Assembly: GCF_014645735.1 (NCBI RefSeq)
Contig: NZ_BMMH01000001.1
Coordinates: 884,305-948,304, forward strand
Source of the DNA: Nocardia jinanensis
GTDB lineage: Bacteria > Actinomycetota > Actinomycetes > Mycobacteriales > Mycobacteriaceae
DNA: 64,000 nt
Reading direction: 5' to 3'
Shown: positions 8,944 to 18,036 of the stretch, piece after piece
How the letters are laid out: each line of letters begins with the position of its first letter
How positions within the stretch are numbered: position 1 is the stretch's first letter
The notes under the pieces: generated by a model
What the model saw: only the letters and a program-made list of their open reading frames with translations
Told to the model about the DNA's origin: nothing
The model's database searches: none
Position numbers and translations under genes: made by a program

Positions 8944-8970
8944 TGTGGACAACTCCTGGCCTGTGGACAG
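8944..8970 (-). promoter_or_regulatory. Paired DnaA-box-like nonamers upstream of yraN-yifB-dprA
   Basis: Read on the minus strand, CTGTCCACA (8962-8970) precedes TTGTCCACA (8944-8952) with 18-bp spacing. The arrangement and the flanking CACAGG and GAG trinucleotides match the pair at 1275-1301. It lies just upstream of yraN. It may be a DnaA-responsive or other shared operator. Confidence 0.45.
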
Positions 8971-9007
8971 ATCACCCGGCGTGCCGGGCGCTACCCGTTA
9001 CGGCGAC

Positions 9008-9313
9008 TCATTCCGGCAGGCGCAGGTCCGGCTTCTCCAGCTCTTCGATGTTCACATCCTTGAAGGTGATCACCCGGACGTGTTTGACGAAGCGCGCGGG
9101 CCGGTACATATCCCACACCCACGCATCACTCATCCGTACTTCGAAGTACACCTCGCCGTCGGCGTTCTGCGGTCGTAGCTCCACCGAGTTGGCCAGATAG
9201 AAACGGCGTTCGGTTTCCACCACGTACGAGAACTGACCGACGATGTCCTTGTACTCCCGGTAGAGCGAGAGCTCCATCTCGGTTTCGTATTTCTCGAGGT
9301 CCTCGGCACTCAT
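9008..9313 (-). CDS. DUF2469 family conserved protein
   Basis: This 101-residue protein belongs to DUF2469, conserved across actinobacteria with no established function. It begins MSAEDLEKYETEMELSLYRE and continues through VGQFSYVVETERRFYLAN and DAWVWDMYRPARFVKHVRV, nearly as in the M. tuberculosis homologue Rv2901c. The ATG at 9313 is preferred over upstream starts because it gives exactly the family N-terminus. The position immediately downstream of rnhB is conserved. The high content of acidic and aromatic residues suggests a soluble cytoplasmic protein. Confidence 0.88.
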   Translation of the reverse strand: MSAEDLEKYETEMELSLYREYKDIVGQFSYVVETERRFYLANSVELRPQNADGEVYFEVRMSDAWVWDMYRPARFVKHVRVITFKDVNIEELEKPDLRLPE

Positions 9314-9451
9314 CGGGTGGAACGTCCTCCTTCTCGCCGCCTTGCGTCTGCTGACATCATCGCTCATCGCGCCCGGGCATGTCACCGTGGGCCGTGCCGC
9401 ACGGTGTCGGCGCGCCGCGCGACGGGTCGCGCCGGGCCGGGCACACCCCGG

Positions 9452-10201
9452 TCAGGCGGCGCCACCGGTATCGGCGGTGGCGAGGACCAGGGATTCGGCC
9501 GCCGCGGGTGCCGGCGCGCCGCATTCGCGCACCGTACGCCACGACCGGCGATGTTCCGGGCACGGCCCGAGCCGGCGCAGCGCCTCGAGGTGCTGGGTGG
9601 TGTTGTAGCCCTTGTGCTCGGCGAATCCATAGCCCGGGCGGCGCTGATCGAGTTCGACCATCATCCGGTCCCGGGTGACCTTGGCCAGCACACTGGCCGC
9701 CGCGATACAGGCGGCACTGGCATCGCCACCGATCACCGGTAGCGACGGCACCGCCAGCCCCGGCACCCGGAACCCGTCGGTGAGCACATAGCCCGGCGAG
9801 CGGTCCAGGCCCGCGACCGCGCGACGCATGCCCTCGATATTGGCGACATGGATCCCGATCGCGTCTATCTCCGCGGCCGGGATCACCACCACCTTCCAGG
9901 CCAGGGCCAGCCGCTTGATCACCGGGAACAGCGACTCGCGGGCCGTCTCGGTCAACTTCTTGGAGTCGTTGAGCCCGGCCAGCGCAACGGATGCTTTCGG
10001 CGCGAGGACACACGCGGCCACCACCAGCGGCCCGGCACTCGGCCCGCGGCCCGCCTCGTCCACCCCCGCGACCGGCCCCAGGCCGACACGGTTCAGCGCC
10101 GAATCGAGCGTCCGCAGACCAGCGGCCTTGCGTACCACCACACGCGGCGGCCAACTGGTGTCTCGCCCCGCACCGGCGCCGGCACGGTTATTTCGTGTCA
10201 C
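9452..10201 (-). CDS. rnhB: Ribonuclease HII
   Basis: RNase HII removes ribonucleotides misincorporated in DNA and RNA primers, cutting RNA in RNA-DNA hybrids. The 249-residue product has the catalytic block [14 protein letters not shown] (Asp48, Glu49), LNDSKKL, the third acidic residue in [10 protein letters not shown], and [16 protein letters not shown]. The GTG at 10201 is chosen because GAGGTGG lies 5 nt upstream. The DUF2469-rnhB-lepB order is conserved in related genera. Identification is firm. Confidence 0.95.
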   Translation of the reverse strand: MTRNNRAGAGAGRDTSWPPRVVVRKAAGLRTLDSALNRVGLGPVAGVDEAGRGPSAGPLVVAACVLAPKASVALAGLNDSKKLTETARESLFPVIKRLALAWKVVVIPAAEIDAIGIHVANIEGMRRAVAGLDRSPGYVLTDGFRVPGLAVPSLPVIGGDASAACIAAASVLAKVTRDRMMVELDQRRPGYGFAEHKGYNTTQHLEALRRLGPCPEHRRSWRTVRECGAPAPAAAESLVLATADTGGAA

Positions 10202-10338
10202 TGGCCACCTCGCGACAGATGATCGGAACCACAGCCCGATTATCCCGCACCGGGTCGAACGCAGCACCGGTAGGTCCGGTCGAACGGCTTGTCCGGCAAT
10301 GCGATCGGCCGCACGAGAAACGGCAACGGAGCGAAATT

Positions 10339-10357
10339 CCCCGGAAGCGAGCCGGGG
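10339..10357 (-). terminator. Small hairpin downstream of lepB
   Basis: CCCCGG (10339-10344) pairs with CCGGGG (10352-10357) across a 7-nt loop. It lies 23 bp past the lepB stop and before the rnhB start. The stem is short, so the call is tentative. Confidence 0.3.
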
Positions 10358-10379
10358 CGACGACCGAACGCCCTCTCGC

Positions 10380-11162
10380 CTATTGCGGATCCTGCGAGGT
10401 CACTGGACCGATCCGGCCGGGCGGCCAGATCTTGAAGACGGCTTTGCCGCGAACGTTTTCGATGGGCACCGTGCCCTGCAGCTCATCGCCGACATGGGCG
10501 CGGGAATCGCGGGATTCGTTGCGGTTGTCACCCATCACCCACAGATGACCCGGCGGAACCAGTACCGGCCCGAAGACCCGGCCGACCGGGTAGGCGGCGT
10601 TCGGCTGACCCGGCACCCACGGATAGTCGTCGGCGACGTAGGGCTCGTCCAGCGGTTTGCCGTCCACCATGACCCGGCCTTGTTCGTCGCAGCACTCCAC
10701 GGTCTGACCGCCGACCGCGATCACGCGTTTCACCAGGTCGTTCTCGTCCGGTGGTACGAGGCCGAAGAATGCGAAGAAATTCTGGATGCCGCGGACCGCG
10801 GGGTTGTCGGAGCGGATGGAGACGTAGTGATCGTTCCAGGACTGCGGGCCCACGAACACGACCACATCGCCGGGTTTCGGATCGCTCCAGTAATAGCTCA
10901 CCTTCTGCACATAGATCCGGTCGCCGGTACAGCCGGCGCATCCGTGCAGGGTGGGTTCCATGGACTGCGAGGGAATGACATAGGGGCGGCCGACGAAGGT
11001 GACCATGAGGGCGGCGATGATCGCCGCGATGACAAGCAGGATGGGAAGTTCCTGCCAGAACGGGCGCTGCCGCTTCGCTTTGACCTGCTTGCGCGCACGG
11101 CGTCTTCTCGGCGGTTCGTCCCTGGATCCGGATCCGGAAACCGACCAACTCTCATCTGCCAC
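10380..11162 (-). CDS. lepB: Signal peptidase I
   Basis: LepB cleaves signal peptides of Sec- and Tat-exported proteins at the outer face of the membrane. The product (about 260 residues) has a basic N-terminus, one membrane segment ([20 protein letters not shown], about 39-58), the catalytic Ser67 in PSQSMEP, the general base Lys145 in [11 protein letters not shown], and the [11 protein letters not shown] box. An unusual CAGCTGD insert follows the Ser box. The GTG at 11162 is favoured, but a GTG at 11186 is also in frame. Neither has a clear ribosome-binding site, because a terminator-like hairpin occupies 11172-11210. Confidence 0.94.
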   Translation of the reverse strand: MADESWSVSGSGSRDEPPRRRRARKQVKAKRQRPFWQELPILLVIAAIIAALMVTFVGRPYVIPSQSMEPTLHGCAGCTGDRIYVQKVSYYWSDPKPGDVVVFVGPQSWNDHYVSIRSDNPAVRGIQNFFAFFGLVPPDENDLVKRVIAVGGQTVECCDEQGRVMVDGKPLDEPYVADDYPWVPGQPNAAYPVGRVFGPVLVPPGHLWVMGDNRNESRDSRAHVGDELQGTVPIENVRGKAVFKIWPPGRIGPVTSQDPQ

Positions 11163-11171
11163 GCGAACAGC

Positions 11172-11210
11172 GTAGCCCGGTGCCACAACGGAATCGTGGC
11201 ACCGGGCTAC
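11172..11210 (-). terminator. Strong hairpin between rplS and lepB
   Basis: GTAGCCCGGTGCCAC (11172-11186) pairs perfectly with GTGGCACCGGGCTAC (11196-11210): a 15-bp stem with a 9-nt loop. It follows rplS on the minus strand and ends about 10 bp before the likely lepB start. It is probably the rplS terminator, and may also limit lepB expression. Confidence 0.65.
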
Positions 11211-11275
11211 ATATGCTGTTTACCGAGGTCACCGGCGTGTGCCGGGGCGCACGGGTGTCGGCGGTCAGCGACGGG

Positions 11276-11617
11276 TCAGCGCTTTTCCTTGATCTTGGCG
11301 GCCTTACCGCGCAGCTCCCGCAGGTAGTACAGCTTGGCGCGGCGGACGTCACCGCGGGTCACCACATCGATGTGATCGATGGTGGGGCTGTGCACCGGGA
11401 AGGTGCGCTCCACACCGACACCGAACGACACCTTGCGCACGGTGAAGGTCTCGCGGATACCGCCACCCTGGCGCCGGATGACGGCGCCCTTGAAGACCTG
11501 GATACGTTCCTTGGAGCCCTCGATGACCTTCACGTGCACATTGAGGGTATCGCCCGGCCGGAAGTCGGGGACGTCGCTGCGCAGCGAGCTCTCGTCGACG
11601 AAATCAAGGGTGTTCAT
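11276..11617 (-). CDS. rplS: 50S ribosomal protein L19
   Basis: L19 sits at the 30S-50S interface. The 113-residue product begins [19 protein letters not shown] and has the L19 blocks [51 protein letters not shown] and [19 protein letters not shown]. The ATG at 11617 is chosen because AGAAGGA lies 5 nt upstream; an ATG two codons earlier would abut that site. A strong terminator-like hairpin follows at 11172-11210. Confidence 0.97.
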   Translation of the reverse strand: MNTLDFVDESSLRSDVPDFRPGDTLNVHVKVIEGSKERIQVFKGAVIRRQGGGIRETFTVRKVSFGVGVERTFPVHSPTIDHIDVVTRGDVRRAKLYYLRELRGKAAKIKEKR

Positions 11618-11739
11618 GATCATCCTTCTGATGGTCGCGCGAACAGAGGAACCTGGCGGCGCGGAGGCTCGACCGGTTCGTGCTCCGAATGTGGGGTGCG
11701 CCCGGGACATGCCCAGGGCAACCTGTGCATTGTGCCAGA

Positions 11740-12672
11740 TCAGGGGTCGCTTTCGGAAACCGGCCCCGGTGGGCTCGCCGCCTCCTCGGTCCGGTCGGGC
11801 CGATCGGGCGGCCACAGGTGCAATTCCTGCAACAGCGGATGATGACGCGCCGGCGGAGGCGGGGCCGGTTTCACCTTACGCGCGAGTTCCACTTCGGCCG
11901 CCGACCGCGCGTGGTCGACGTCCGGACTCCCGGCGATCAGGTCCTGGACGAAGATCTTGGCCCGGATCACCGGGCGGCGGTATCGGCGTTCCCGCACGAT
12001 GGCGCGGTACATGAGGCGCCGACGGCCGCCGTAGCGCCAGCGCGCCCAGGGCGCTCCGGGGCGGCTGAGCCGCAGCGCACCGACCACCAGCAGCGGCAGG
12101 AAGAACATGCCGAACAACCCGGTCCAGATCTTGCCCTTGGCGATGACCACCGCGGCCAGCCCCAGATTCACCACCGCGAACCCGGCGACCAACAACCGCG
12201 TCTCGATCCCCGGCTGGTGCCGCACACCGTTGATCTCCAGCAGCCACAGCGGGTGGAATCCCAGCAGCAGCAGGCCGGTGACGGCGAGCGCTACGAATAC
12301 CGCGTCGACCGAGGTCCGGCCCTGCTCCTCCCAGTACACATCGCGCAAGTAGTACAGAAGCGCGAACTCGTCGAGGACGAGCGCCGCCCCGACTCCGAAC
12401 GCGGCGGCCAGCGCGGCGGCCGTGGCGGTGCCGCTGTCCTCGCCCCCGGCGATCATTCCTATACCGGAGATCAGTACCAGCACCACGCCGAACACCATGT
12501 GGTGGATATGGACACCGCCGGATTTCAGGTTCCCGGGCCACCAGCGCACCTGGGCCCGGATCAGCCGCACGCTGACCCGGATCACCAGGAATCCGACGAT
12601 GAAGCCGAACAGGAAACACAGCAGCGGAAGCCGGCCCGCGGCGATCACGTCCTCGGACAGCCACTGCCGCAT
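11740..12672 (-). CDS. Conserved multi-pass membrane protein
   Basis: No named family is recognised. The 310-residue protein has a hydrophobic first two thirds with about six to seven membrane segments, for example [52 protein letters not shown] and [18 protein letters not shown] His pair ([11 protein letters not shown]) and acidic [14 protein letters not shown] lie between segments and could be functional. The C-terminal third is Arg-rich then Pro-rich and should be cytoplasmic. It sits 24 bp upstream of nothing but tex's end, so it is read just after tex and may share its transcript. Function is unknown. Confidence 0.75.
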   Translation of the reverse strand: MRQWLSEDVIAAGRLPLLCFLFGFIVGFLVIRVSVRLIRAQVRWWPGNLKSGGVHIHHMVFGVVLVLISGIGMIAGGEDSGTATAAALAAAFGVGAALVLDEFALLYYLRDVYWEEQGRTSVDAVFVALAVTGLLLLGFHPLWLLEINGVRHQPGIETRLLVAGFAVVNLGLAAVVIAKGKIWTGLFGMFFLPLLVVGALRLSRPGAPWARWRYGGRRRLMYRAIVRERRYRRPVIRAKIFVQDLIAGSPDVDHARSAAEVELARKVKPAPPPPARHHPLLQELHLWPPDRPDRTEEAASPPGPVSESDP

Positions 12673-12696
12673 ACCGGCCCCCGAATCAGCTCGTGG

Positions 12697-15261
12697 TCAC
12701 TTCCCGAAACCCGCCCGGCGCAACGCCTCGGCCATGGCACCGTTCACAGGAGCATTATCGCGCCGGCCGTCCCGGCCCTGACCTCGATTGCGCCCCTGAC
12801 CGCTGCCGCCGCCGCGATTGCCACCGTTGCTCTGACCGCTCCCGCCGCCGCGATTGCCACCGTTGCTCTGGCCACTGTTGCTCTGGCCACCGGCCTGCCC
12901 GCCGGGGTTCTTGTCGGTGCGCCCTTGTGCCCGACCGCCCCGATCGCCACCGCCGGTGCGGGCACCACCGTCGCGGCCGCCGCGGCCACGGCCGCGTTCT
13001 CCGGGGCCCTGGCCTCGTTCCGGTTTGGGCGCCCCCGGTTCGTCGTCGAGCCGCAGCGACAACCCGATCCGCTGGCGCGCGATATCGACCTCGAGCACCT
13101 TGACCTTGACCACATCGCCGGATTTGACCACTTCTCGGGGGTCGCGCACGAAATTGCGCGACATCGCGGAGACATGCACCAGACCGTCCTGGTGGACACC
13201 GACGTCGACGAAGGCACCGAACGCGGCAACGTTGGTGACGACCCCCTCCAGCACCATCCCGGGTTCCAGATCGGCGACCTTCTCGATCCCCGCCGCGAAT
13301 TCCGCGGTTTTGAACTCCGGACGCGGGTCGCGGCCGGGCTTCTCCAGTTCGCTGATGATGTCGGTGACGGTGGGGACACCGAATTTCTCGTCGGTGAACT
13401 CGGCCGGGCGCAGGGTGCGCAGGACCGTGCCGTTACCGATGACCTCGGCGATACCGGTGCCGGTGGAATCCAGGATCCGGCGCACCACAGGGTAGGCCTC
13501 CGGGTGCACGGCCGAGGTGTCGAGCGGATCGTCGCCACCGCGGATCCGCAGGAAGCCCGCGCACTGTTCGAATGCCTTGGGGCCCAGCCGCGGCACAGCC
13601 AGCAGCGCGGTCCGGCTGCGGAAGGGCCCGTTCTGATCACGGTGGGCGACAATGCTCTCGGCCACCGAACCGGTGACACCGGAGACCCGCGACAGCAGCG
13701 GAACGGAAGCGGTGTTCACATCGACACCGACCGCGTTCACGGCATCCTCCACCACCGCGCCCAGCGAGCGGGCCAGCAGCGTTTCCGAAATATCGTGCTG
13801 GTACTGCCCGACGCCGATCGATTTCGGCTCGATTTTGACCAGTTCGGCCAGCGGATCCTGCAACCGGCGCGCGATCGAGACCGCACCACGCAACGAGACG
13901 TCCATATCGGGCAGTTCCTGTGAGGCGTACGCCGATGCCGAGTACACCGAGGCCCCCGCTTCGGAGACCACGATCTTGGTCGGTTTGTGCTCCGGGATCC
14001 GCTCGATGAGTTGCGCGGCGAGCGCATCGGTTTCCCGGGATGCCGTCCCGTTGCCGATGGCGATGAGTTCGACCCCGAACCTCGCCACCAGAGCGCCGAG
14101 CACCGCCAGCGATTTCTCGGTCTGGTTCTGCGGTTTGTGCGGATACACCACCTCGGTGGCCACCGCCTTGCCGGTGGCGTCCACCACCGCGACCTTGACA
14201 CCGGTGCGGTAGCCCGGATCCAGGCCCATGGTGGTGCGGGTTCCGGCGGGCGCGGCCAGCAGCAGATCGCGCAGGTTGGCGGCGAATACGTCGACCGCGT
14301 CGCGTTCGGCGGCCTGCCGCAGGCGCATCCGGGTGTCGATGCCCAGGCTCACCTGAAGTTTGGTCCGCCAGGCCCAGCGCACCGTATCGAGCAGCCAGCT
14401 GTCGGCGGCGCGCCCGGCCTCGGCGATCGAGAAACGCTGTGCGACCCGGGCTTCGTAGAGGCTGCGTTCGCCGGGCGCGAGTTCGGAATCGGCGGGTTCG
14501 GGGTCGAGGTGCAGGCTGAGCACCTCTTCTTTCTCACCGCGCAGCAGCGCCAGAATGCGATGGGAGGGCAAGCTCGCGAATTCTTCGCCGAATTCGAAGT
14601 AGTCGGAGAACTTCGCTCCGGCCTCTTCCTTACCGGGTCGCACGGTGGCGGTGAGACGTCCCCGATTCCACATGAGTTCACGCAGTTCGCCCACCAGATC
14701 GGCGTCTTCGGCGAAACGCTCGACCAAGATGGCGCGGGCGCCCTCGAGCTGTTCGGCGGTGTACCCGGCCGGATCGGTATCCGGCTCGCTCAGCAGGGCA
14801 TCCGCTACGGGTTCGTGCCCGGCCTCGCGCGCGATCTGAGCCTTGGTGCGGCGCTTGGGCTTATAGGGCAGGTAGATATCCTCGAGCCGGGCCTTCGTTT
14901 CGGCCAGTAGCAGCTGCCGGTGCAGCGCCTCGTCGAGTTTGCCCTGTCCACGAATGGATTCGACGATGGTGGCACGGCGTTCGTCGAGTTCGCGCAGATA
15001 GTGCAGACGCTCCTCGAGCGTGCGCAACTGCGCGTCGTCCAGACCATCGGTGGCCTCTTTGCGGTACCGCGCGATGAACGGCACGGTCGAACCGGCGTCC
15101 AGTAGTTCGACGGCAGCCCGGACCTGGTTCTCCCGCACCGAGAGCTCGTCGGCGATGCGCCGGCTGACGGAGCCGGACACTGCCGGGCCGGTACCGGGGT
15201 CTCGAGGCGAGTCGGCGGGGATGGTCTCGGGGTCCGAGGTCTCTGGCACTGTCGTCACCAC
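12697..15261 (-). CDS. tex: Tex family transcription accessory protein (S1 RNA-binding)
   Basis: Tex proteins are conserved nucleic-acid-binding factors of the Spt6 type, linked to transcription and RNA handling. The product (about 854 residues) has the helical N-terminal domain (ENQVRAAVELLDAGSTVPFI, LEDIYLPYKPKRRTKAQIA), a YqgF-like RNase H fold (GLDPGYRTGVKVAVVDATGK), helix-hairpin-helix repeats, and an S1 domain (GMVLEGVVTNVAAFGAFVDV). After the S1 domain comes a Gly/Arg/Asn-rich tail with tandem 12-residue repeats. The start is one of two successive GTG codons at 15261/15258. Confidence 0.93.
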   Translation of the reverse strand: MVTTVPETSDPETIPADSPRDPGTGPAVSGSVSRRIADELSVRENQVRAAVELLDAGSTVPFIARYRKEATDGLDDAQLRTLEERLHYLRELDERRATIVESIRGQGKLDEALHRQLLLAETKARLEDIYLPYKPKRRTKAQIAREAGHEPVADALLSEPDTDPAGYTAEQLEGARAILVERFAEDADLVGELRELMWNRGRLTATVRPGKEEAGAKFSDYFEFGEEFASLPSHRILALLRGEKEEVLSLHLDPEPADSELAPGERSLYEARVAQRFSIAEAGRAADSWLLDTVRWAWRTKLQVSLGIDTRMRLRQAAERDAVDVFAANLRDLLLAAPAGTRTTMGLDPGYRTGVKVAVVDATGKAVATEVVYPHKPQNQTEKSLAVLGALVARFGVELIAIGNGTASRETDALAAQLIERIPEHKPTKIVVSEAGASVYSASAYASQELPDMDVSLRGAVSIARRLQDPLAELVKIEPKSIGVGQYQHDISETLLARSLGAVVEDAVNAVGVDVNTASVPLLSRVSGVTGSVAESIVAHRDQNGPFRSRTALLAVPRLGPKAFEQCAGFLRIRGGDDPLDTSAVHPEAYPVVRRILDSTGTGIAEVIGNGTVLRTLRPAEFTDEKFGVPTVTDIISELEKPGRDPRPEFKTAEFAAGIEKVADLEPGMVLEGVVTNVAAFGAFVDVGVHQDGLVHVSAMSRNFVRDPREVVKSGDVVKVKVLEVDIARQRIGLSLRLDDEPGAPKPERGQGPGERGRGRGGRDGGARTGGGDRGGRAQGRTDKNPGGQAGGQSNSGQSNGGNRGGGSGQSNGGNRGGGSGQGRNRGQGRDGRRDNAPVNGAMAEALRRAGFGK
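12796..12867 (-). repeat. 36-bp tandem repeat in the tex C-terminal tail
   Basis: Two directly adjacent 36-bp units (12796-12831 and 12832-12867) differ by one base. They encode the 12-residue unit SNGGNRGGGSGQ within the RGG-like tail of Tex, followed by a partial unit. The copy number could vary between strains by slippage. Confidence 0.8.
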
Positions 15262-15344
15262 CCGCACACTACAGTCGCCCGGCGACAGCCGGACCACACC
15301 CGGCCCCGGCTCCACATCCGTACGGGGTCCGCGTGGAAGCCGGG

Positions 15345-16970
15345 CTATCCGGCGTCGCGCCCCTGCTGTCGCAGCAGGAACCGCTGCACCTTGCCACTGG
15401 GGGTCTTGGGCAGCGCGGGGACGAAATGCACACGACGCGGGTAGGCGTGGGCGGCGAACTTCTCCTTCACCAGGGTCTGTAGTTCCGTTTCCAGCTCGCC
15501 GGTCCCGGCCACCTCACCACGCAGCACCACGAACGCCTCCAGCACCTCGCCGCGCAACGGGTCCGGGAGTCCGACGACCGCGGCTTCGGCGACATTGTCG
15601 TGCAGCACCAGCACGCTCTCGACATCGAACGGGCCGATCCGGTACCCGGCCATGATGATCACATCGTCGTCGCGGGCGGAGAAGCGGAAATACCCGTCGG
15701 CGTCGCGCGAACCGGCATCACCGGTGAGGTACCAGCGGCCGTCGGCCGTATAGCGCTGGGTGGTCTGTTCCGGTGCGTCCAGGTAGCCGAGGAACCACAG
15801 CAGGGCACTGCGTTCGGCGTCGACAGCGATACGGCCCAGCTCCCCGGCCGGTGCTTCGGTATCCGCGTCGTCGGACAGGACGGCGCATTCCCATCCGGGC
15901 AGCGCCCGGCCCATGGAACCCGCGGGCGCGGCGATATCCAGGTCGTCGTGCCAGGCGTTGCAGATGACCATGCCGTGTTCGGTCTGCCCGTAGTGATCCC
16001 GTACCGCGACTCCGAGATGCTCCGCGGACCAGGCCACCACCTCCGGGGTCAGCGGCTCACCCGCCGAGGAGGCGCGGCGCAGCCGTACCGGGTTCCCCGG
16101 CTCGGCCGCTCGTAGTGCCCGGTAGACAGTGGGGGCGGCCGCGAAATTGGTGACGCCGAAACGTTCCAGGACCTGCCAGGTCAGCGCCGGGGAGAATCCG
16201 GCGTGCAGCAGCAGGCTGCGGGTGCCGGAGGCCAAAGGGCCCAGGATCGCGTAGTAGAGACCGTAGGCCCAGCCCGGATCGGCGGCGTTCCAGAAGACGT
16301 CGCCGGGGCGGACGTCGAGCGCGAACTCCTGATAGGCGTGGAACGAGGCCAGGGCGCGCAACGGGATCGGGACCCCTTTCGGGGTACCGGTGGTACCGCT
16401 GGTGAACAACTGCACGAGCAAACCGTCGCCGCCCACCACGGCCGGCGGTTCGACACCGCCGCCGGCCACCGTGAGCTCGTCCATCCGCAGGGCGCCCGGA
16501 GCACCGGTTTCGCCGGTGACGATGGTGCGCCAGGGCGGGTCCGCGGGCATATCCTCGCCCGGGGTCAGTTTGCCGGCCTGGTCCGGATCGGCGACCACGA
16601 TCGACGCCCCGGACGCCTGTAGCCGGAAAGCGATGGCGGGGGCGGCGAACGCAGTGAACAGCGGTACGTGCACGGCACCGCGTCGCCAGATTCCGAGCAG
16701 GACGACCACCAGATCCACCGATTTCGCCATCAGTGTCGCGACCTGGTCGCCGGGGCCCACACCGAGCCCGGCCAGGGCGGCGGCGAAACGTTCGGACCGC
16801 AGACGCAGTTCGCCGTAGGTGAGATCGACGGCCGACAGATCGCTGTCGATCACGGTGAATGCCACGGAATCGGCCGGATGCCGGTCGCACAGCAACTCCG
16901 CGGCGCAGGCGTCGAGCCTGTCGTAGGAGTCCAGCAGTTCACGCACCCGCGTGGTCGGGTCGGCACCCAT
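15345..16970 (-). CDS. AMP-dependent acyl-CoA synthetase (acetyl/medium-chain type)
   Basis: This ANL-superfamily ligase activates a carboxylic acid to its CoA thioester via an acyl-adenylate. The 541-residue product has the phosphate-binding loop LFTSGTTGTPKG, the adenine motif DHYGQTEHGMV, YLTGDAGSRD, the hinge ARDDDVIIMAGYRIGPFDVE and the catalytic lysine loop PKTPSGKVQRF. The WNAADPGWAYGLYY stretch and overall layout resemble ACSM/acetyl-CoA-synthetase-like enzymes, but the acid substrate cannot be read from sequence. The ATG at 16970 is preceded by AGGAG. It is divergent from a RamA-type acetate-metabolism regulator, which supports a short-chain acid role. Confidence 0.88.
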   Translation of the reverse strand: MGADPTTRVRELLDSYDRLDACAAELLCDRHPADSVAFTVIDSDLSAVDLTYGELRLRSERFAAALAGLGVGPGDQVATLMAKSVDLVVVLLGIWRRGAVHVPLFTAFAAPAIAFRLQASGASIVVADPDQAGKLTPGEDMPADPPWRTIVTGETGAPGALRMDELTVAGGGVEPPAVVGGDGLLVQLFTSGTTGTPKGVPIPLRALASFHAYQEFALDVRPGDVFWNAADPGWAYGLYYAILGPLASGTRSLLLHAGFSPALTWQVLERFGVTNFAAAPTVYRALRAAEPGNPVRLRRASSAGEPLTPEVVAWSAEHLGVAVRDHYGQTEHGMVICNAWHDDLDIAAPAGSMGRALPGWECAVLSDDADTEAPAGELGRIAVDAERSALLWFLGYLDAPEQTTQRYTADGRWYLTGDAGSRDADGYFRFSARDDDVIIMAGYRIGPFDVESVLVLHDNVAEAAVVGLPDPLRGEVLEAFVVLRGEVAGTGELETELQTLVKEKFAAHAYPRRVHFVPALPKTPSGKVQRFLLRQQGRDAG

Positions 16971-17035
16971 CTCGCATCTCCTCGGTCGTCCGGCCGGTGT
17001 TGCCATAGGATGTAGGTCACACCCGGTCCGGCACT

Positions 17036-17051
17036 ACCCCCGAAAAGGGGT
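17036..17051 (+). promoter_or_regulatory. Candidate RamA-type operator over the ribosome-binding site
   Basis: ACCCCC (17036-17041), five bases (GAAAA), then GGGGT (17047-17051) form an inverted AC5-N5-G4T motif. In Corynebacterium glutamicum, RamA binds paired A/C/T-G4-6-T/C or AC4-5-A/G/T stretches separated by four or five bases. The GGGG run is also the likely Shine-Dalgarno of the RamA-like gene (9 nt to ATG), so binding could autoregulate it and also affect the divergent synthetase gene. Confidence 0.55.
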
Positions 17052-17059
17052 GACATTCG

Positions 17060-17914
17060 ATGCCCACTCCCCCGTCGCTTTTACGCCCCCGCGACAGTGA
17101 CGCGTTACGCGCCGAGATCCGCCGGCTGGCGAGTGTCGCCGGTGTCCCGGTGCTGTTCGGCGGCGAAGTCGATGCCGATACGCTGCGGCTGACCGAGTTC
17201 TCCGGCGTGCGGACCAACGGACTGCGCGGGCTGTCGGTGACCCGGGCCTCCGGGCTGGGTGGCCAGGTCGTGGATTCACGACAGCCGGCATCGGTTTCCG
17301 ACTACCGCAGCGCACTCTCGATCACGCATCACTACGACGGGCCGGTGCTCGGCGAGGGGATCCGGTCGGTCGTCGCGGTCCCCGTGGTGGTGTCCGGTCG
17401 TTCGCGCGCCGTGCTGTACGCCGCGACTCGGGGCGCCGGCCCCATCGGCGACCGCACTGCCGACGCCTTGGTACAAGGCGGGCGCCGGCTCGCCGCGGAG
17501 ATCGGCGTCCGCGACGAGGTGGACCGGCGGCTGCGCCTACTGGAAGTCGCCGCGCCCTCCCCTGCCCCCGGTGGTTTGGTGGCCGAGGAGTTGTGTGCCG
17601 TCCAGGCCGAACTGCGCGCCATCGCGGACGCGGCCGGTGACGAGCGGATGCGGGACAGATTGCGCGAGGTGGGCGAACGGCTGAATCGCGCACTGGCCGG
17701 CGATCCCGTTCCCGGAACGCCCCGGCTCGCGCGGCGCGAAATCGACGTACTGCTGCAGGTCGCGTTGGGCTGTTCCAATCAGGAGACCGCACAGCGGCTT
17801 TCGCTGGGACCCGAGACGGTCAAGAGCTATCTGCGCAGCGCGATGCACAAACTCGACGCGCACTCGCGGCACGAAGCCGTGGCCGCCGCCCGCCGCCTCG
17901 GCGCGATCCCCTGA
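17060..17914 (+). CDS. RamA-like GAF/LuxR-type transcriptional regulator
   Basis: This 284-residue regulator has an N-terminal GAF-like domain (about 15-150; GVRTNGLRGLSVTRASGLGG, RSVVAVPVVVSGRSRAVLYA) and a C-terminal LuxR-type helix-turn-helix (about 220-280; LARREIDVLLQVALGCSNQE, LSLGPETVKSYLRSAMHKLD). Length, domain order and the C-terminal ETVKSYLRS...KL.AH.R.EAV.AARR.GA-P pattern closely match C. glutamicum RamA, the global regulator of acetate metabolism. The divergent acyl-CoA synthetase is a likely target. Orthology to RamA is inferred from remembered sequence, not a search. Confidence 0.85.
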   Translation: MPTPPSLLRPRDSDALRAEIRRLASVAGVPVLFGGEVDADTLRLTEFSGVRTNGLRGLSVTRASGLGGQVVDSRQPASVSDYRSALSITHHYDGPVLGEGIRSVVAVPVVVSGRSRAVLYAATRGAGPIGDRTADALVQGGRRLAAEIGVRDEVDRRLRLLEVAAPSPAPGGLVAEELCAVQAELRAIADAAGDERMRDRLREVGERLNRALAGDPVPGTPRLARREIDVLLQVALGCSNQETAQRLSLGPETVKSYLRSAMHKLDAHSRHEAVAAARRLGAIP

Positions 17915-18036
17915 CTCCGGTACCGGATCCCGGCGGTCGGTGACCGTGGTGCCGGAGCGGCCCGGCGGGCGCTGCTGCTGGACCCGGCGGGTCGCCCGTT
18001 CCGTATCACCACCGTGACGCCCCGGAGTAGCGCGCG

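Noticed and set aside
11680..13923. 747-codon open frame antisense to rplS, the membrane protein and tex
   Set aside because: It is a shadow of high third-position GC on the opposite strand. The product is His/Arg/Pro/Gly-rich without any recognisable domain, while the minus-strand genes have clear families.
17932..18010. Possible terminator between the RamA-like gene and trmD
   Set aside because: Only short imperfect stems (such as GGTC-GGT-GACC) were found; nothing comparable to the other hairpins in the window.
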